A stretch of DNA of 64,000 bases from Tissierella sp. Yu-01 (GTDB lineage Bacteria; Bacillota; Clostridia; Tissierellales; Tissierellaceae). This document shows positions 49,888 through 59,513 of the stretch, piece after piece; position 1 is the first letter of the stretch; the number at the start of each line of letters is the position of its first letter. Made by a program: the position numbers and the translations under genes. The notes beneath the pieces are model-generated. The model was not told the origin of the DNA. It worked only from the letters and a program-made list of their open reading frames with translations, and did not search any database. Location of the stretch: NCBI RefSeq assembly GCF_029537395.1, contig NZ_CP120677.1:1736001-1800000 (forward strand), written 5' to 3'.

Positions 49888-50882
49888 TATTCAACATCCT
49901 CTTCTATATATTGTAATACTTCAACCGCAATTTTATCATCAACTTCACCTGGCCTTACAAAATAATGAAGCTTATCTTCAACATACATCTTCAACGGATC
50001 ATTGATTTTTCTATTTAATTGGATAATATCTCCTACCTCAATTTGCAGAAAATCATCTACTGTCATAAATGTTTCTCCTAAATCAACCTCTAAGTCAACT
50101 ACTAATGATTCTATTTTTTTTGTCAATACTTCCTTATAATCTTGATTGCCTTCCTTTTCAAAATCAAACCAGTTTTTCATACTAAGCTTATCTGTAATAT
50201 CTTCAAAAGACATATATGGAATACATATATTCATAAAGGTCTTATTCTCAAACAACTCTAGTATTAAACTTATTAGTATAATTGGTTCATTAGGAGACAT
50301 GCTTTGTACAAGTTGAGGATTAGTCTGTATATCATCCAATTCAGTTTCTAATTCAACAACTTCACTCCAGGCAGCTTTAAAAGCTCTAAGAAAAGTTAAT
50401 ATGGTTTCTTCCAATATACCTAGCTCAATATCAGTAAAAGTATCTTTTTTCTTTAAATTTTTGGTATAAGAACTTTCAGCTCCCCCGCACATCAGCTCTA
50501 TTACTTGAACACAAAACTGGGGATTTATCTCTATGAATTGGGAACCTTTTAGTAGCTTTGAATGAAATAATCCCATTACAGTAGGGTTCGGAATTGAGTG
50601 TATGAATTCATCAAAGCTTACTTGTTCTATTGCACCGATTTTAATGTCAACATTACTATGTATCAAATTAGATACAGCATTCCCAGCCATTTTTGAGAAG
50701 TTCTCAAAAATCATATATAAGGTATTTATATATTCTTTGGAAAGCTTTATTGGTCTTCTAAAATCGTAGGATTTAACCTTATTCTTTTCCTCTTCTTCTT
50801 TAATTGTATTGGGGTCTATCTCCCCGCTATGAAGTGCATTTAACAAAGAATCTATTTCTTGTTGTGATAGTACTTGGTTCAA
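49887..50882 (-). CDS. fliM: Flagellar motor switch protein FliM
   Basis: A middle C-ring protein that receives CheY-P. The 331-aa protein has the N-terminal EIDSLLNAL-type CheY-binding motif (LSQQEIDSLLNALHSGE), then YDFRRPIKLSKEYINTLYMIFENF (about 40-63). The FliM domain and C-terminal SpoA part (DDFLQIEVGDIIQLNRKINDPL) follow. It starts at TTG, overlapping the upstream TGA of cheW2, with GAGGGA upstream. Confidence 0.95.
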   Translation of the reverse strand: MNQVLSQQEIDSLLNALHSGEIDPNTIKEEEEKNKVKSYDFRRPIKLSKEYINTLYMIFENFSKMAGNAVSNLIHSNVDIKIGAIEQVSFDEFIHSIPNPTVMGLFHSKLLKGSQFIEINPQFCVQVIELMCGGAESSYTKNLKKKDTFTDIELGILEETILTFLRAFKAAWSEVVELETELDDIQTNPQLVQSMSPNEPIILISLILELFENKTFMNICIPYMSFEDITDKLSMKNWFDFEKEGNQDYKEVLTKKIESLVVDLEVDLGETFMTVDDFLQIEVGDIIQLNRKINDPLKMYVEDKLHYFVRPGEVDDKIAVEVLQYIEEDVE

Positions 50883-51289
50883 ATGAATCCCTCATTTTTT
50901 GATAATAATATTTCTATGTCAATAATATTTATGATAACTTCATCTTTCTGGATAATTCCAATAAAGCCATCTATGGTCTCATCTACTACTCTTTGTATGT
51001 CAGTCTCTTGTATATCCATAACTTGTACTACATTTTTCACCAAAAGACCTATTTTTTCGTCATTATCATTCAGTATAATGATATTATTATAGCATAGACT
51101 ATCTTCCTGTTGCAAAAGTTTACTTAAACTTAATAATGTGACTACATTACCTCTTAAATTTATGAGTCCATCTACCCAATCAGGCGCATTAGGCACTACA
51201 GTTGATGGAATTCTTTTGCTTATTTCCTCTACTTTATCAGTAGATATTGCATAGTGCTTTTCTCCTAAGCTAAATACTATTATTTGCAT
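50879..51289 (-). CDS. cheW: CheW-domain coupling protein (second copy)
   Basis: A 136-aa CheW-fold protein: IIVFSLGEKHYAISTDKVEEI, then VPNAPDWVDGLINLRGNVVTLLSLSKLL (about 32-59), the coupling-protein core, and IGLLVKNVVQVMDI. It lacks an attached receiver domain. It lies between cheY and fliM, away from the first cheW at 56577, and may couple particular receptors to CheA. Sequence divergence between the two copies suggests different partners (inference). Confidence 0.9.
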   Translation of the reverse strand: MQIIVFSLGEKHYAISTDKVEEISKRIPSTVVPNAPDWVDGLINLRGNVVTLLSLSKLLQQEDSLCYNNIIILNDNDEKIGLLVKNVVQVMDIQETDIQRVVDETIDGFIGIIQKDEVIINIIDIEILLSKNEGFI

Positions 51290-51302
51290 TTATTTCACTC
51301 CA

Positions 51303-51665
51303 TTATCTAATAGCTTTATTTAATGATTGTATAACTCTATCACTTTCGAAAGGCTTTACAATAAAATCTACAGCTCCTGATTGAATTGCTTCCATTACCA
51401 TGGTCTGTTGTCCCATTGCGCTACACATAACCACTTTAGCATTACTGTCTATTTGTTTAATACTCTTTAACGCAGCTACTCCATCCATTTCCGGCATGGT
51501 AATATCCATAGTTACTAAGTCTGGTCTTTCTGACTTGAACTTTTCTACTGCTTCTAGTCCATTTTGTGCTTCTCCAACTACTTCAAAACCGTTTTTCTCC
51601 AATATATCTTTTAATTTCATTCTCATAAAAATAGCATCATCAACTATCAAAACTCTTTTTGACAT
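51303..51665 (-). CDS. cheY: Chemotaxis response regulator CheY
   Basis: A single-domain receiver of 120 aa. Acidic residues D9-D10, phospho-acceptor D54 (VTMDITMPEMDG), S82 and K104 (FIVKPF) are all in place. CheY-P binds FliM/FliY. It sits directly between cheC, which removes its phosphate, and cheW2-fliM. Confidence 0.97.
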   Translation of the reverse strand: MSKRVLIVDDAIFMRMKLKDILEKNGFEVVGEAQNGLEAVEKFKSERPDLVTMDITMPEMDGVAALKSIKQIDSNAKVVMCSAMGQQTMVMEAIQSGAVDFIVKPFESDRVIQSLNKAIR

Positions 51666-51666
51666 T

Positions 51667-52278
51667 TTATTGCTCCTCTCCTAATCCTAATAATTTAAAT
51701 AATTTTTGTAATACTCCTGGTTTTGGAACAAAGTATAAAGAAGAATCCATTCTATCTCCTTGATAAAGGAACTCATTCTTTATAATCATTACTGTATCGT
51801 CATATTGTTCCGATTCGATATATACACTACTTAAAATAGCACCAAACATATCTCTTACATATATCGGTATTGAAGATATTAAATTAATATCAACCATCAT
51901 CGAAATTGCATTTATAAATGAAGTAATAAGTATATTTGTTAGCTCATTCAAGGCAGATTGCTTGATTTCTTCATTTGCTTCAATACCAGTTGGTAGCATC
52001 ATATTAATTAAGCCTTCAGCTACATCGTCTGAAACCATAAACAAAAACTTTCCTTCTGCATCGCCTGTCATATTCATTAAAATTGAATTTACCATTACAT
52101 CTTCAGCCATTATTTGTTCAAACACTTCTTCGTAATTGAGTAATTCAATTGTAGGCACTGTCATGTTCACTGGCTTTCCAATAAGCTTAGATATGCTACT
52201 GGCAGCATTTCCACCACCAACGTTGGCTAATTCCTTAATAACATCTAGTTGCAAAACTGTATAATTTAGATTATCCAA
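51667..52278 (-). CDS. cheC: CheY-P phosphatase CheC
   Basis: A 203-aa CheC with both catalytic motifs: DVIKELAN (with following GKPVNMTVP) near residue 12, and SALNELTN (with SSIP) near 110. CheC acts with CheD in the adaptation system of Bacillus-type chemotaxis. The start is uncertain. I favour the TTG at 52278, which overlaps the cheA end by 8 bp and gives an N-terminus aligned with other CheCs. TTG 52287 is the alternative. Confidence 0.9.
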   Translation of the reverse strand: MDNLNYTVLQLDVIKELANVGGGNAASSISKLIGKPVNMTVPTIELLNYEEVFEQIMAEDVMVNSILMNMTGDAEGKFLFMVSDDVAEGLINMMLPTGIEANEEIKQSALNELTNILITSFINAISMMVDINLISSIPIYVRDMFGAILSSVYIESEQYDDTVMIIKNEFLYQGDRMDSSLYFVPKPGVLQKLFKLLGLGEEQ

Positions 52279-54289
52279 TTTTTTCAACCGTCCTTTCACT
52301 ACATAGATTACCAGCATCAAGTATTAGGGTAATATCTCCATTGCCTAAAATAGTAGCGCCTAAATATTCCTTCATCTTACTCAATATACCTGTTAATTTT
52401 TTAATTACAATCTCCTGTTGTCCTATTAGACCATCAACTAAAAGTCCATAATGTTGATCTCCTAATTGTATCAAAATAATATGTTTTTCATCATCTGTAG
52501 TTTCCAATGATAACTTTTCATTTACCCTTATAACAGGAATTGCCTTACCTCTATACATATAAACCTCATTGCTATGTGATTTGAATATTTCTTCCTTTTC
52601 TACCCTTACTACCTTATCAATAATTCCCAATGGTACGGCAAAAGTGTGTCTTCCTACCTCAACCATTAAGGATTGTATAATTGATAGAGTTAATGGAAGC
52701 TTAATGATAAAGTCTGTACCTACATTTACCTCACTGTGTACCTCTATACTTCCACCTAGGCTAATTATCTTTTGCCTTACCACGTCCATACCAACCCCTC
52801 TACCTGATACATTAGTCACTTGCTTTGCGGTAGAGAAGCCTTGATGGAATATTAATTGTATTAGGTCCTTTTCTCCTAGACCTTTTACATCAATACCCTT
52901 TCTAATTGCGCTTTCACGAATAGCCTCTGGGTCAATTCCTTTTCCATCGTCACTTACTGTAATAACAACTCTATTTCCCTCTTGATAAGCTGATAGCTTA
53001 ATCAAACCTGTTTCAGATTTACCAAGAGTTTTTCTTTTTTCAACTGACTCAATTCCATGGTCTGCTGCATTTCTAATTAGATGGATTAGTGGTTCACCTA
53101 ATTCAGATACCACTGTTCTATCTAGCTCTGTTTCCTCTCCCTCTATGACAAGTTCTATCTCCTTCTTCAATTCTTTAGTAAGGTCTCTTACCATTCGAGG
53201 GAATCTATTAAATACTACATTTACTGGTTCCATTCTGATTTTAAGCACCAAGTCCTGTAGTTCAGATGTAATTCTAGCTACTTGTTCTAAAGGTTCATTT
53301 ATTTCTGTATAATTCACCTTACCAGATATGTCCTCTAATCTAGTACGGTATATCACCAATTCTGATACTAAGTTCATAAAGTTGTCTAACTTGTTTATAT
53401 CTACTCTAATGGATTGACTTGCATGATGAATATTGCTTTTAGGCTTGTCCTTCTCCTTACTATAAACTACTTCTTCAACCTTTTCTTCCTTAGTTTGCTT
53501 AATTTGTTTATCTTCTACAACTGCTTCCCTTGCTAAGTTTTCATCTAATGAAATCTTCTCAATTGAGACCTTCTCAATTTCAGATATATCTTCAATCAAT
53601 TCCTTTATTTCCTTAGCATCTTCTTTTGATAAGTAAATAAGGTTGAAACTATTCTCAAAGTCTCCTTCTTCAAGTTTCTCTGTAGTTGGTTCAGTGTGGA
53701 TAATTTCACCATTTTGCTCTAACTTGTTCACAACTAAGTATGCTCTTGCACCTTTTAATAAACATCCAGCTTCTAAGGTTACTATTATATTATAAGCATT
53801 ATATCCTTTCTCATTTGCATTGTGAATAATTAATTTATCTGTTTCACTCATCTCACTAGAAAAGGTATCCACTTCTTGGGCTACTTTATTATTGCCTGCA
53901 TTAGGCCCACCCTTGGCTACACTTGATAGTTCTAATACTAGATCTTCAATTTTTATTTCATCATATTTTTCTTCTCTTATGTCCTCAACAATTTCTGATA
54001 GTCTGTCTAGACATTTGAATACCAAGCTTATTATTTCTGATGTTATCAAGTTCTTCCCATTTCTGTAAAGTTCCAAAACACTTTCCATACTATGTGTCAA
54101 TTCAGACATAGTCTTATAACCCATAGTAGCGGCCATACCTTTTAATGTATGAGCTGCCCTAAATATTTCATCTAAAACACTACTATCTTCTGGATCCTTC
54201 TCTAATTCAAGTAAACATTCATTTAGAGTTTGTAAATACTCATCAGTTTCTTCAAAGAAGAGATCTCTATATTTACTATTATCGTCCAT
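52271..54289 (-). CDS. cheA: Chemotaxis histidine kinase CheA
   Basis: A 672-aa kinase with all five domains. P1 has the phosphorylated His47 in FRAAHTLKGMAATMG. P2 is at about 145-240. The P3 dimerisation helices are near 285-345 (IRVDINKLDNFMNLVSELVI). The P4 ATPase domain includes HLIRNAADHGIE (N box), ITVSDDGKGIDPEAI (G1) and GRGVGMDVVR (G2). The P5 CheW-like C-terminus is at about 530-672. It passes phosphate to CheY and CheB. Confidence 0.97.
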   Translation of the reverse strand: MDDNSKYRDLFFEETDEYLQTLNECLLELEKDPEDSSVLDEIFRAAHTLKGMAATMGYKTMSELTHSMESVLELYRNGKNLITSEIISLVFKCLDRLSEIVEDIREEKYDEIKIEDLVLELSSVAKGGPNAGNNKVAQEVDTFSSEMSETDKLIIHNANEKGYNAYNIIVTLEAGCLLKGARAYLVVNKLEQNGEIIHTEPTTEKLEEGDFENSFNLIYLSKEDAKEIKELIEDISEIEKVSIEKISLDENLAREAVVEDKQIKQTKEEKVEEVVYSKEKDKPKSNIHHASQSIRVDINKLDNFMNLVSELVIYRTRLEDISGKVNYTEINEPLEQVARITSELQDLVLKIRMEPVNVVFNRFPRMVRDLTKELKKEIELVIEGEETELDRTVVSELGEPLIHLIRNAADHGIESVEKRKTLGKSETGLIKLSAYQEGNRVVITVSDDGKGIDPEAIRESAIRKGIDVKGLGEKDLIQLIFHQGFSTAKQVTNVSGRGVGMDVVRQKIISLGGSIEVHSEVNVGTDFIIKLPLTLSIIQSLMVEVGRHTFAVPLGIIDKVVRVEKEEIFKSHSNEVYMYRGKAIPVIRVNEKLSLETTDDEKHIILIQLGDQHYGLLVDGLIGQQEIVIKKLTGILSKMKEYLGATILGNGDITLILDAGNLCSERTVEKIG

Positions 54290-54306
54290 TTTTCACCCTC
54301 CTTATG

Positions 54307-55080
54307 TTAAATTTTTTCATATATAAAGGTTGATAATTTTTTTAGTCCATATTCTTTTGGATTATATATGCTTTCTGTTGCTCCAGTGAAAAATATACCG
54401 CCTGGAACTAAAGATTCTTGAAACTTTCTATATATTAAATCCCTTGTTTCATTCTTGAAATATATGGTTACATTTCTACATACTATGGCGTTGAATCCCT
54501 TCTCATAGTTATCAAGAATTAAATCATGCTTTTTAAAAGTAACCATATTTTTAATCTTCTCATCAACAGCATATTCTTTTTCATTTAAGGTGAAGTAATT
54601 CTTCAAATTATCTTTACTTATATTTTTAATTTCGTTTTCTTTATAAACACCTTGCCTTGCTTTTTGAAGTATTGGTTCATCTATATCCGTAGCTAAAATC
54701 TTATTCTTAATGGGAATTTTATTCTTGTCCATTATAATAGCTAACGAATATGGCTCAGCTCCAATTGAACATGCTGCACTCCAAATATTTATGGTTTTAA
54801 ATCTAGGTACTAAAATTTCTTTTAAGACATTTTCAAACTCTTCAAATATTTCCTTATTTCTAAAGAATTCCGTTACATTAATTGTTATATAGTTTAAAAA
54901 ATCCCTTTTTATCTTTTCATCATTACTGATTAATTTAGCATATTCTTGAAGATCAGTTGCTCCAGCATTTTTCATAACAGTACCTATTCTTCTTTGAAGC
55001 TGGGTTTCCTTATATGCATCTAAATTTAAATTCAAGTTTCTATATGCCCAGTTATAAAAAAAGTCAAAATCTAGACTCAT
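54307..55080 (-). CDS. cheR: Chemotaxis protein methyltransferase CheR
   Basis: An SAM-dependent methyltransferase of receptor glutamates. The 257-aa protein has the N-terminal helical domain (LDAYKETQLQRRIGTVMKNAG), NVTEFFRNKEIF, and the SAM pocket INIWSAACSIGAEPYSLAII (about 97-116). ATDIDEPIL, DLILDNYEKGFNAIVCRNVTIYF and FFTGATESIYNP follow. It overlaps cheB by 4 bp. Confidence 0.97.
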   Translation of the reverse strand: MSLDFDFFYNWAYRNLNLNLDAYKETQLQRRIGTVMKNAGATDLQEYAKLISNDEKIKRDFLNYITINVTEFFRNKEIFEEFENVLKEILVPRFKTINIWSAACSIGAEPYSLAIIMDKNKIPIKNKILATDIDEPILQKARQGVYKENEIKNISKDNLKNYFTLNEKEYAVDEKIKNMVTFKKHDLILDNYEKGFNAIVCRNVTIYFKNETRDLIYRKFQESLVPGGIFFTGATESIYNPKEYGLKKLSTFIYEKI

Positions 55081-56084
55081 ATCTTCACCTCTATAAACTT
55101 ATTCAATTTATTTGATATATTTTCTAAATCCAATATCTCATCTACAACTCCTTTAGAAACTGCGCTTCCGGGCATTCCATATACTACACAGGTCTCCTCA
55201 CTTTGGGCTATATTGTATCCGCAAAATTCCTTGATGGTACGCATACCTTCTGAACCATCCTTTCCCATTCCTGTTAGTATAATCCCCAAGAGATTCTCTT
55301 TGTATATTTTAGCTGCTGTATTAAACAGATAATCTACAGCAGGACGCACCCCATGGATTTTATCTCTAGTGTTTAGGGATATTCTATCTTTTTCAATAGT
55401 CATATGAAAATCACCAGGTGCCAAATATACAGTATTATTCTCAACAAGCATACCGTCTTCAGCTTCTACAACTTTTATTTTTGACTCATTATTCATCCTG
55501 TTAGCCAATGAAGTAGTAAAACTTTTTGGCATATGTTGAACAATAAATATAGGTACTTTTATTTTATTTGGTAGTCTACTAATTAAATAGACTAGGGCTT
55601 TAGGCCCTCCTGTTGACGCACCTATGACTACAGCTTTAATTGCATTACAGTCTTTATGTGTACATTTCGATGGATTCCCATTGTTTTTTATATGTTTCTT
55701 TCCAAAGATGGATTTTAACTTTATCTCAAATTCTTGTTTAAAATTAGAAGCGTTTGAGTTTAAATCACTTGGTTTCTCAATAAAATCATAAGCACCTATC
55801 TGTAAAGCTTCTATGGTTATATCAGTACCAGTATATGAACTTAGCATAATAACCGGTATTTTCCAATTCTCTCTAATCTTTTTTAATGTTTCTATTCCAT
55901 TTAATTTAGGCATTTCTACATCTAAGGTGATAACATCCGGGTTTAATTTGGGGATCTTTTCCAATGCTTCAAGTCCATTTCTCGCAATCCCTACAATTTC
56001 AACTCCATCTATTTGTTCTACTATATCATTTATAATTCTTCTCATAAAGGCAGAGTCATCAACAACTAATAATTTTATGCCCAC
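55077..56084 (-). CDS. cheB: Chemotaxis protein-glutamate methylesterase CheB
   Basis: A 335-aa two-domain enzyme. The N-terminal receiver has D9-D10 and phospho-acceptor D55 (VITLDVEMPK). The C-terminal methylesterase/deamidase domain has the nucleophile S157 in IGASTGGPKAL, the histidine in IVQHMPKSFT and the aspartate in GMGKDGSEGM. It starts at GTG, with GGAGGGG upstream. Confidence 0.97.
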   Translation of the reverse strand: MGIKLLVVDDSAFMRRIINDIVEQIDGVEIVGIARNGLEALEKIPKLNPDVITLDVEMPKLNGIETLKKIRENWKIPVIMLSSYTGTDITIEALQIGAYDFIEKPSDLNSNASNFKQEFEIKLKSIFGKKHIKNNGNPSKCTHKDCNAIKAVVIGASTGGPKALVYLISRLPNKIKVPIFIVQHMPKSFTTSLANRMNNESKIKVVEAEDGMLVENNTVYLAPGDFHMTIEKDRISLNTRDKIHGVRPAVDYLFNTAAKIYKENLLGIILTGMGKDGSEGMRTIKEFCGYNIAQSEETCVVYGMPGSAVSKGVVDEILDLENISNKLNKFIEVKI

Positions 56085-56097
56085 ACAACCCCTCCTT

Positions 56098-56580
56098 CTA
56101 AAGCGTAATAATTTCTCTATTTGCAGTTCTAATATTTACACTAAAGTCATCTAAATTGACAATCATAGTTCTACCAATTTTACCACCAGTGTCACTGGAG
56201 ATAACTGGTATACCTAAACTTTTAAGGGTAGTAGATACTGCCATAACATTTCTTGAACCAATGCTATCATTATCTTTCTTATCAGGGAAATTAAACATGC
56301 TTGCTCCTCCAGCTATCTTTGCAATAAGATTGCTGTTCTTTCGTCCTTTTGTAATTTCTTTGACCATCATTGGTATAGCTAAATCTGCGAATTTTTCTGG
56401 TTTAATATTTCCGTTGAAAAAGGAGCTATCAGGAAGCATTATATGGCTTAGCCCTCCTACCTTTGTAATCTTATCATATATAGCAACTCCCACACAGGAC
56501 CCTAAGCCTAAAGTTATTAGTTTATCAGGCGACTCTGATACCTTATAGTCTGAAATGCTCACCTTTATCTCATTGCTCAT
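56098..56580 (-). CDS. cheD: Chemoreceptor glutamine deamidase CheD
   Basis: A 160-aa deamidase that also stimulates CheC. The catalytic cysteine is in LGLGSCVGVAIYD (about 26-38), the histidine in GGLSHIMLPDS, and AKIAGGASMFNF plus the C-terminal SSDTGGKIGRTMIVNL complete the fold. It overlaps the cheW stop by 4 bp. The pairing with cheC in the same operon is characteristic of Firmicutes. Confidence 0.97.
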   Translation of the reverse strand: MSNEIKVSISDYKVSESPDKLITLGLGSCVGVAIYDKITKVGGLSHIMLPDSSFFNGNIKPEKFADLAIPMMVKEITKGRKNSNLIAKIAGGASMFNFPDKKDNDSIGSRNVMAVSTTLKSLGIPVISSDTGGKIGRTMIVNLDDFSVNIRTANREIITL

Positions 56581-57053
56581 TCGTCATCACCAATAATATA
56601 ATCTTCCACTTCAGTTGAGCTTAAAATCTCATTCTCTTGTTCTATATTAAAGATTTTATCAGTATCTAGAACAATAGTAATACCTTCTTCTGCTTTTATA
56701 AATCCAATAACATATTCCTTTGAAATTTGAGTATTCATTACAGCGTCTTCTAACTGCTTATCTTCATATCCTCTAATACCTATGATATCATCAACAGCTA
56801 GACCTAAATATGTATCCTTCCACATAATGACTATTACTTTATCATTTTCATCATAGTTGGAGTTTACATTGTATAGTTTCTTGCTCAAATTAACTACAGG
56901 TAGTATCTTATCATTGTATTTAATAACTCCCAATAAGTAATCTGAGGATTCTGGAATTGGATTTGGAGTTTTAAATTCTATTATCTTTTCAACATGTGAT
57001 ATGTTTACTGCAAAATCTTGATTGTTGCTTGAAAATATAATAAAACGTTCCAT
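56577..57053 (-). CDS. cheW: Chemotaxis coupling protein CheW (first copy)
   Basis: A 158-aa CheW with FIIFSSNNQDFAVNISHVEKII, PNPIPESSDYLLGVIKYNDKILPVVNLSKKL (about 31-61), WKDTYLGLAVDDIIGI and a C-terminal extension of about 25 acidic residues (EILSSTEVEDYIIGDDE). It is the first gene of the che operon, behind a sigma-28-like element at 57085. It connects the receptors encoded upstream to CheA. Confidence 0.94.
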   Translation of the reverse strand: MERFIIFSSNNQDFAVNISHVEKIIEFKTPNPIPESSDYLLGVIKYNDKILPVVNLSKKLYNVNSNYDENDKVIVIMWKDTYLGLAVDDIIGIRGYEDKQLEDAVMNTQISKEYVIGFIKAEEGITIVLDTDKIFNIEQENEILSSTEVEDYIIGDDE

Positions 57054-57084
57054 TATTTATCACCTCACAAACATATTATTAAGT

Positions 57085-57111
57085 ATATCGACAATTTAAA
57101 GCAATAATTTA
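57085..57111 (-). promoter_or_regulatory. Possible sigma-28-type promoter of the che operon
   Basis: TAAA (57111-57108), 16 bp, TCGATAT (57091-57085). One -10 mismatch and a 16-bp spacer make it weaker than the others. It lies 31 nt upstream of the cheW start. Confidence 0.5.
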
Positions 57112-57136
57112 ATATTTATTACAATTAAATAATAGA

Positions 57137-57171
57137 TACCCCTAAACTAATTAAAAATCAATTCAGGGGTA
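57137..57171 (-). terminator. Terminator after the KF-repeat chemoreceptor gene
   Basis: TACCCCT and AGGGGTA (inner AATT/AATT) are followed by TCTATTATTTAATT on the minus strand, 8 bp past the stop. Confidence 0.8.
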
Positions 57172-57178
57172 AATTTTT

Positions 57179-59287
57179 TTAAATCTTGAATCTTCTTGCG
57201 ATCGTCTGAAGATTCTGTGCTAATTCAGATAATCCTTCACTAGCACCAGCAATTTGCTCTATAGAAGCTGATTGTTCTTCCATTGATGCTGATGCTTCTT
57301 GAGTTGACGCTGAGTTTTCCTCAGCTATAGCTGTAAGATTTTGTAGTGCATCCAGGATTCCATTTTTCATTTCTTCCATTTCCTCACTGGAAACATTCAG
57401 TTTTTTTGTTGCTTCTATTGCTTCCCCTATAGATTTGGAAATCATCATATACTTGTCTTTATTATTTACTACACTATTTGTTTGTTCCTTACTAATAGCA
57501 GACACTCTCTCCATGGTCTTTACTGCATCTTGAGAATTGTTTTGTAATTCATTAACTATATTATCGATCTCCATGGTGGATGTTGAAGATTGCTCTGCTA
57601 ATTTCCTAATTTCTTCTGCAACTACTGCAAAACCCCTACCTGCCTCTCCTGCTCTGGCTGCTTCAATAGCTGCATTTAATGCCAATAAATTTGTCTGTTG
57701 CGCAATTGAGGATATCAAATTACTTGCTTGTCCTATTTTATTGGAACTTTCATTTGTCTTTATTATAACTTCTTCTATTTCATTCATGGCTAAAGTATTT
57801 TCTTCAGTTATCTTAGATAAATTTCTTATTTCATTTATTCCGTCTTTAACATTTAATGCTATTTTTTTACTTATATTATTTAGATTATCAATATAGTCTT
57901 TGTTCTTTTCAATTGACTCTCCTAGTTTAGTTGCCTTTGATGAACCATCTTCTGTGCTTAAAGCTTGTTCTGATGCGCCCCTTGCTATTTCTTCTACAGT
58001 CTTATTAACTTCCTCAGCAGCACTTGCTGATTGTTGAGTAGTCGCTGTTAATTCTTCAGAAGCCGATGCAACCTGTTCTGATGAATCATTTACTTCATGT
58101 ATAATCTCTCTAAGACTATTTATTGTTTGTTGGAATGCTCTTGCCAAATCACCTGTTTCATCCTTATTCTTAAGAAGTTTTTCAGGTACATCATGGGTTA
58201 AATCTAAATTTGCTAAGTTTACAGCTTGTACTACTGTTTGAATTATTGGTTTTGCAATCGAATTACCAATGACACCTACTATAACAACGCTTAGGGCTAA
58301 GATAATAGCTGTAACAGTTATTATACTACGTTGTAATTCTGGTACTGCAGCTAAAACTTCCTCTTGATCACCATTTATAATAAAAATCCAGTCAGTTCCT
58401 TCAATAGGAGCAAAACCTGTTATTAAATCATTTCCTTCAAAGGTATATGTACCAATACCATTCTTCTCTGCTAATGCTTTTTCAATTAGTGCAGCTAGAG
58501 ATCCTAAGCTTTCATCGTTCTTTGCTTCCTTAATTGGATCAAATTGATTAAGCACTTTTTGTCTATCTGGGTGTGCTATCACAATTCCATCCCCATTGAT
58601 AATATATCCATATCCTTTTTCGCCATAACCTGTTTCATCTGCAATTTGGCTTAATGAAAATCCAACTCTACGACCTATTAAAGCTCCGACTATTTTCCCG
58701 TCCCTTTCGATTGGTGCAGCATACATCAATACCACATCATTAGTGACTCGACTAAAAATCAGATCTGATATACTTGTTTCCCCATTTAATGCTTTCATTA
58801 TGTATTCTCTATCCCCTAATTGAGCAGTTGATCCGTCTGAATAAAGTGTGGTCCCATCTAGATTGACAACTCCAAGTTCCAAAAAATTCGTCCTATTTAC
58901 TTGTCTTTCTAATATAGGTTGTTGTACCTCCCAATCCATGGTTTGGATATCACCTCTTAAAGCTATCATTTCCAAGGTTCTAATTTGAGTTTCAATTCTA
59001 CTCTCTGTTAGCTTTGCAGCATCGTTGGCAGCCAAACTAACAGTTTTTTCCGTTTCCTCAGTAAGAGATCTACTAGCACTTGTTAGCGATATAAACCCAT
59101 TTACTATGGATGATAGTAAAATTATTAGTGAAAAACTGATTATTAATTTTGTTCTAATACTCTTTTTATTCACTTTTTTGATATTAACTTTTTTGACATT
59201 AAACCTTTTCAAATTAAACTTTTTAAATTTAAACTTTTTAAATTTAATTTTTTTAAAATTTAATTTTTTAACATTTTTCTTTTCCAT
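57179..59287 (-). CDS. Methyl-accepting chemotaxis protein with Lys-Phe pentad repeat N-terminus
   Basis: A 702-aa receptor. Residues ~3-45 are eight imperfect pentads of the form KK-x-[NK]-[FLVI] ([30 protein letters not shown]...), encoded by a 15-bp tandem repeat. Then come a membrane helix (about 50-70), a dCache-type sensor domain ([40 protein letters not shown]), a second helix near 325-345, HAMP, and the signalling domain with the hairpin tip [36 protein letters not shown]. It lies behind a c-di-GMP riboswitch and terminator. ATG 59287 is 7 nt from GGGGG. Confidence 0.93.
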   Translation of the reverse strand: MEKKNVKKLNFKKIKFKKFKFKKFNLKRFNVKKVNIKKVNKKSIRTKLIISFSLIILLSSIVNGFISLTSASRSLTEETEKTVSLAANDAAKLTESRIETQIRTLEMIALRGDIQTMDWEVQQPILERQVNRTNFLELGVVNLDGTTLYSDGSTAQLGDREYIMKALNGETSISDLIFSRVTNDVVLMYAAPIERDGKIVGALIGRRVGFSLSQIADETGYGEKGYGYIINGDGIVIAHPDRQKVLNQFDPIKEAKNDESLGSLAALIEKALAEKNGIGTYTFEGNDLITGFAPIEGTDWIFIINGDQEEVLAAVPELQRSIITVTAIILALSVVIVGVIGNSIAKPIIQTVVQAVNLANLDLTHDVPEKLLKNKDETGDLARAFQQTINSLREIIHEVNDSSEQVASASEELTATTQQSASAAEEVNKTVEEIARGASEQALSTEDGSSKATKLGESIEKNKDYIDNLNNISKKIALNVKDGINEIRNLSKITEENTLAMNEIEEVIIKTNESSNKIGQASNLISSIAQQTNLLALNAAIEAARAGEAGRGFAVVAEEIRKLAEQSSTSTMEIDNIVNELQNNSQDAVKTMERVSAISKEQTNSVVNNKDKYMMISKSIGEAIEATKKLNVSSEEMEEMKNGILDALQNLTAIAEENSASTQEASASMEEQSASIEQIAGASEGLSELAQNLQTIARRFKI

Positions 59288-59380
59288 TTCCAAACCCCCA
59301 TCTTGAATTTCTTTAGTCTAACCTTATTTAAAAAGAATTAACCCATTACAATTATTTAACCTCCTTTTTAAACAAGTAAA

Positions 59381-59417
59381 GACCCCTTTTATTTATACAA
59401 CTCAAATAAAAGGGGTC
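59381..59417 (-). terminator. Strong terminator between c-di-GMP riboswitch and chemoreceptor gene
   Basis: A 14-bp perfect stem GACCCCTTTTATTT/AAATAAAAGGGGTC with a 9-nt loop, followed by TTTACTTGTTT on the minus strand. CAAGT/ACTTG can extend it beyond a 3-nt internal loop. It is the obvious expression platform of the riboswitch. Confidence 0.85.
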
Positions 59418-59427
59418 CTCACTTGAC

Positions 59428-59512
59428 TACGTAATGCAACCGGCTGCCATGTTAATTTCAATTTAGGCCCTTGGCTTTGCGTCCTTACCTTTCGATAAGT
59501 TTGCCCTTTTAA
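59428..59512 (-). promoter_or_regulatory. c-di-GMP-I (GEMM) riboswitch upstream of a chemoreceptor gene
   Basis: On the minus strand: GGGCAAACUUAUCGAAAGGU, AAGGACGCAAAGCCAAGGGC, CUAA, a hairpin, and AUGGCAGCCGGUUGC. The GAAA tetraloop, ACGCAAAGCC and GGGCCUAA blocks and GGCAGCCGG strand match the class I consensus. It begins within a few nucleotides of the stop codon of the EAL gene (59514) and ends about 11 nt before the terminator. Confidence 0.95.
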
Positions 59513-59513
59513 T

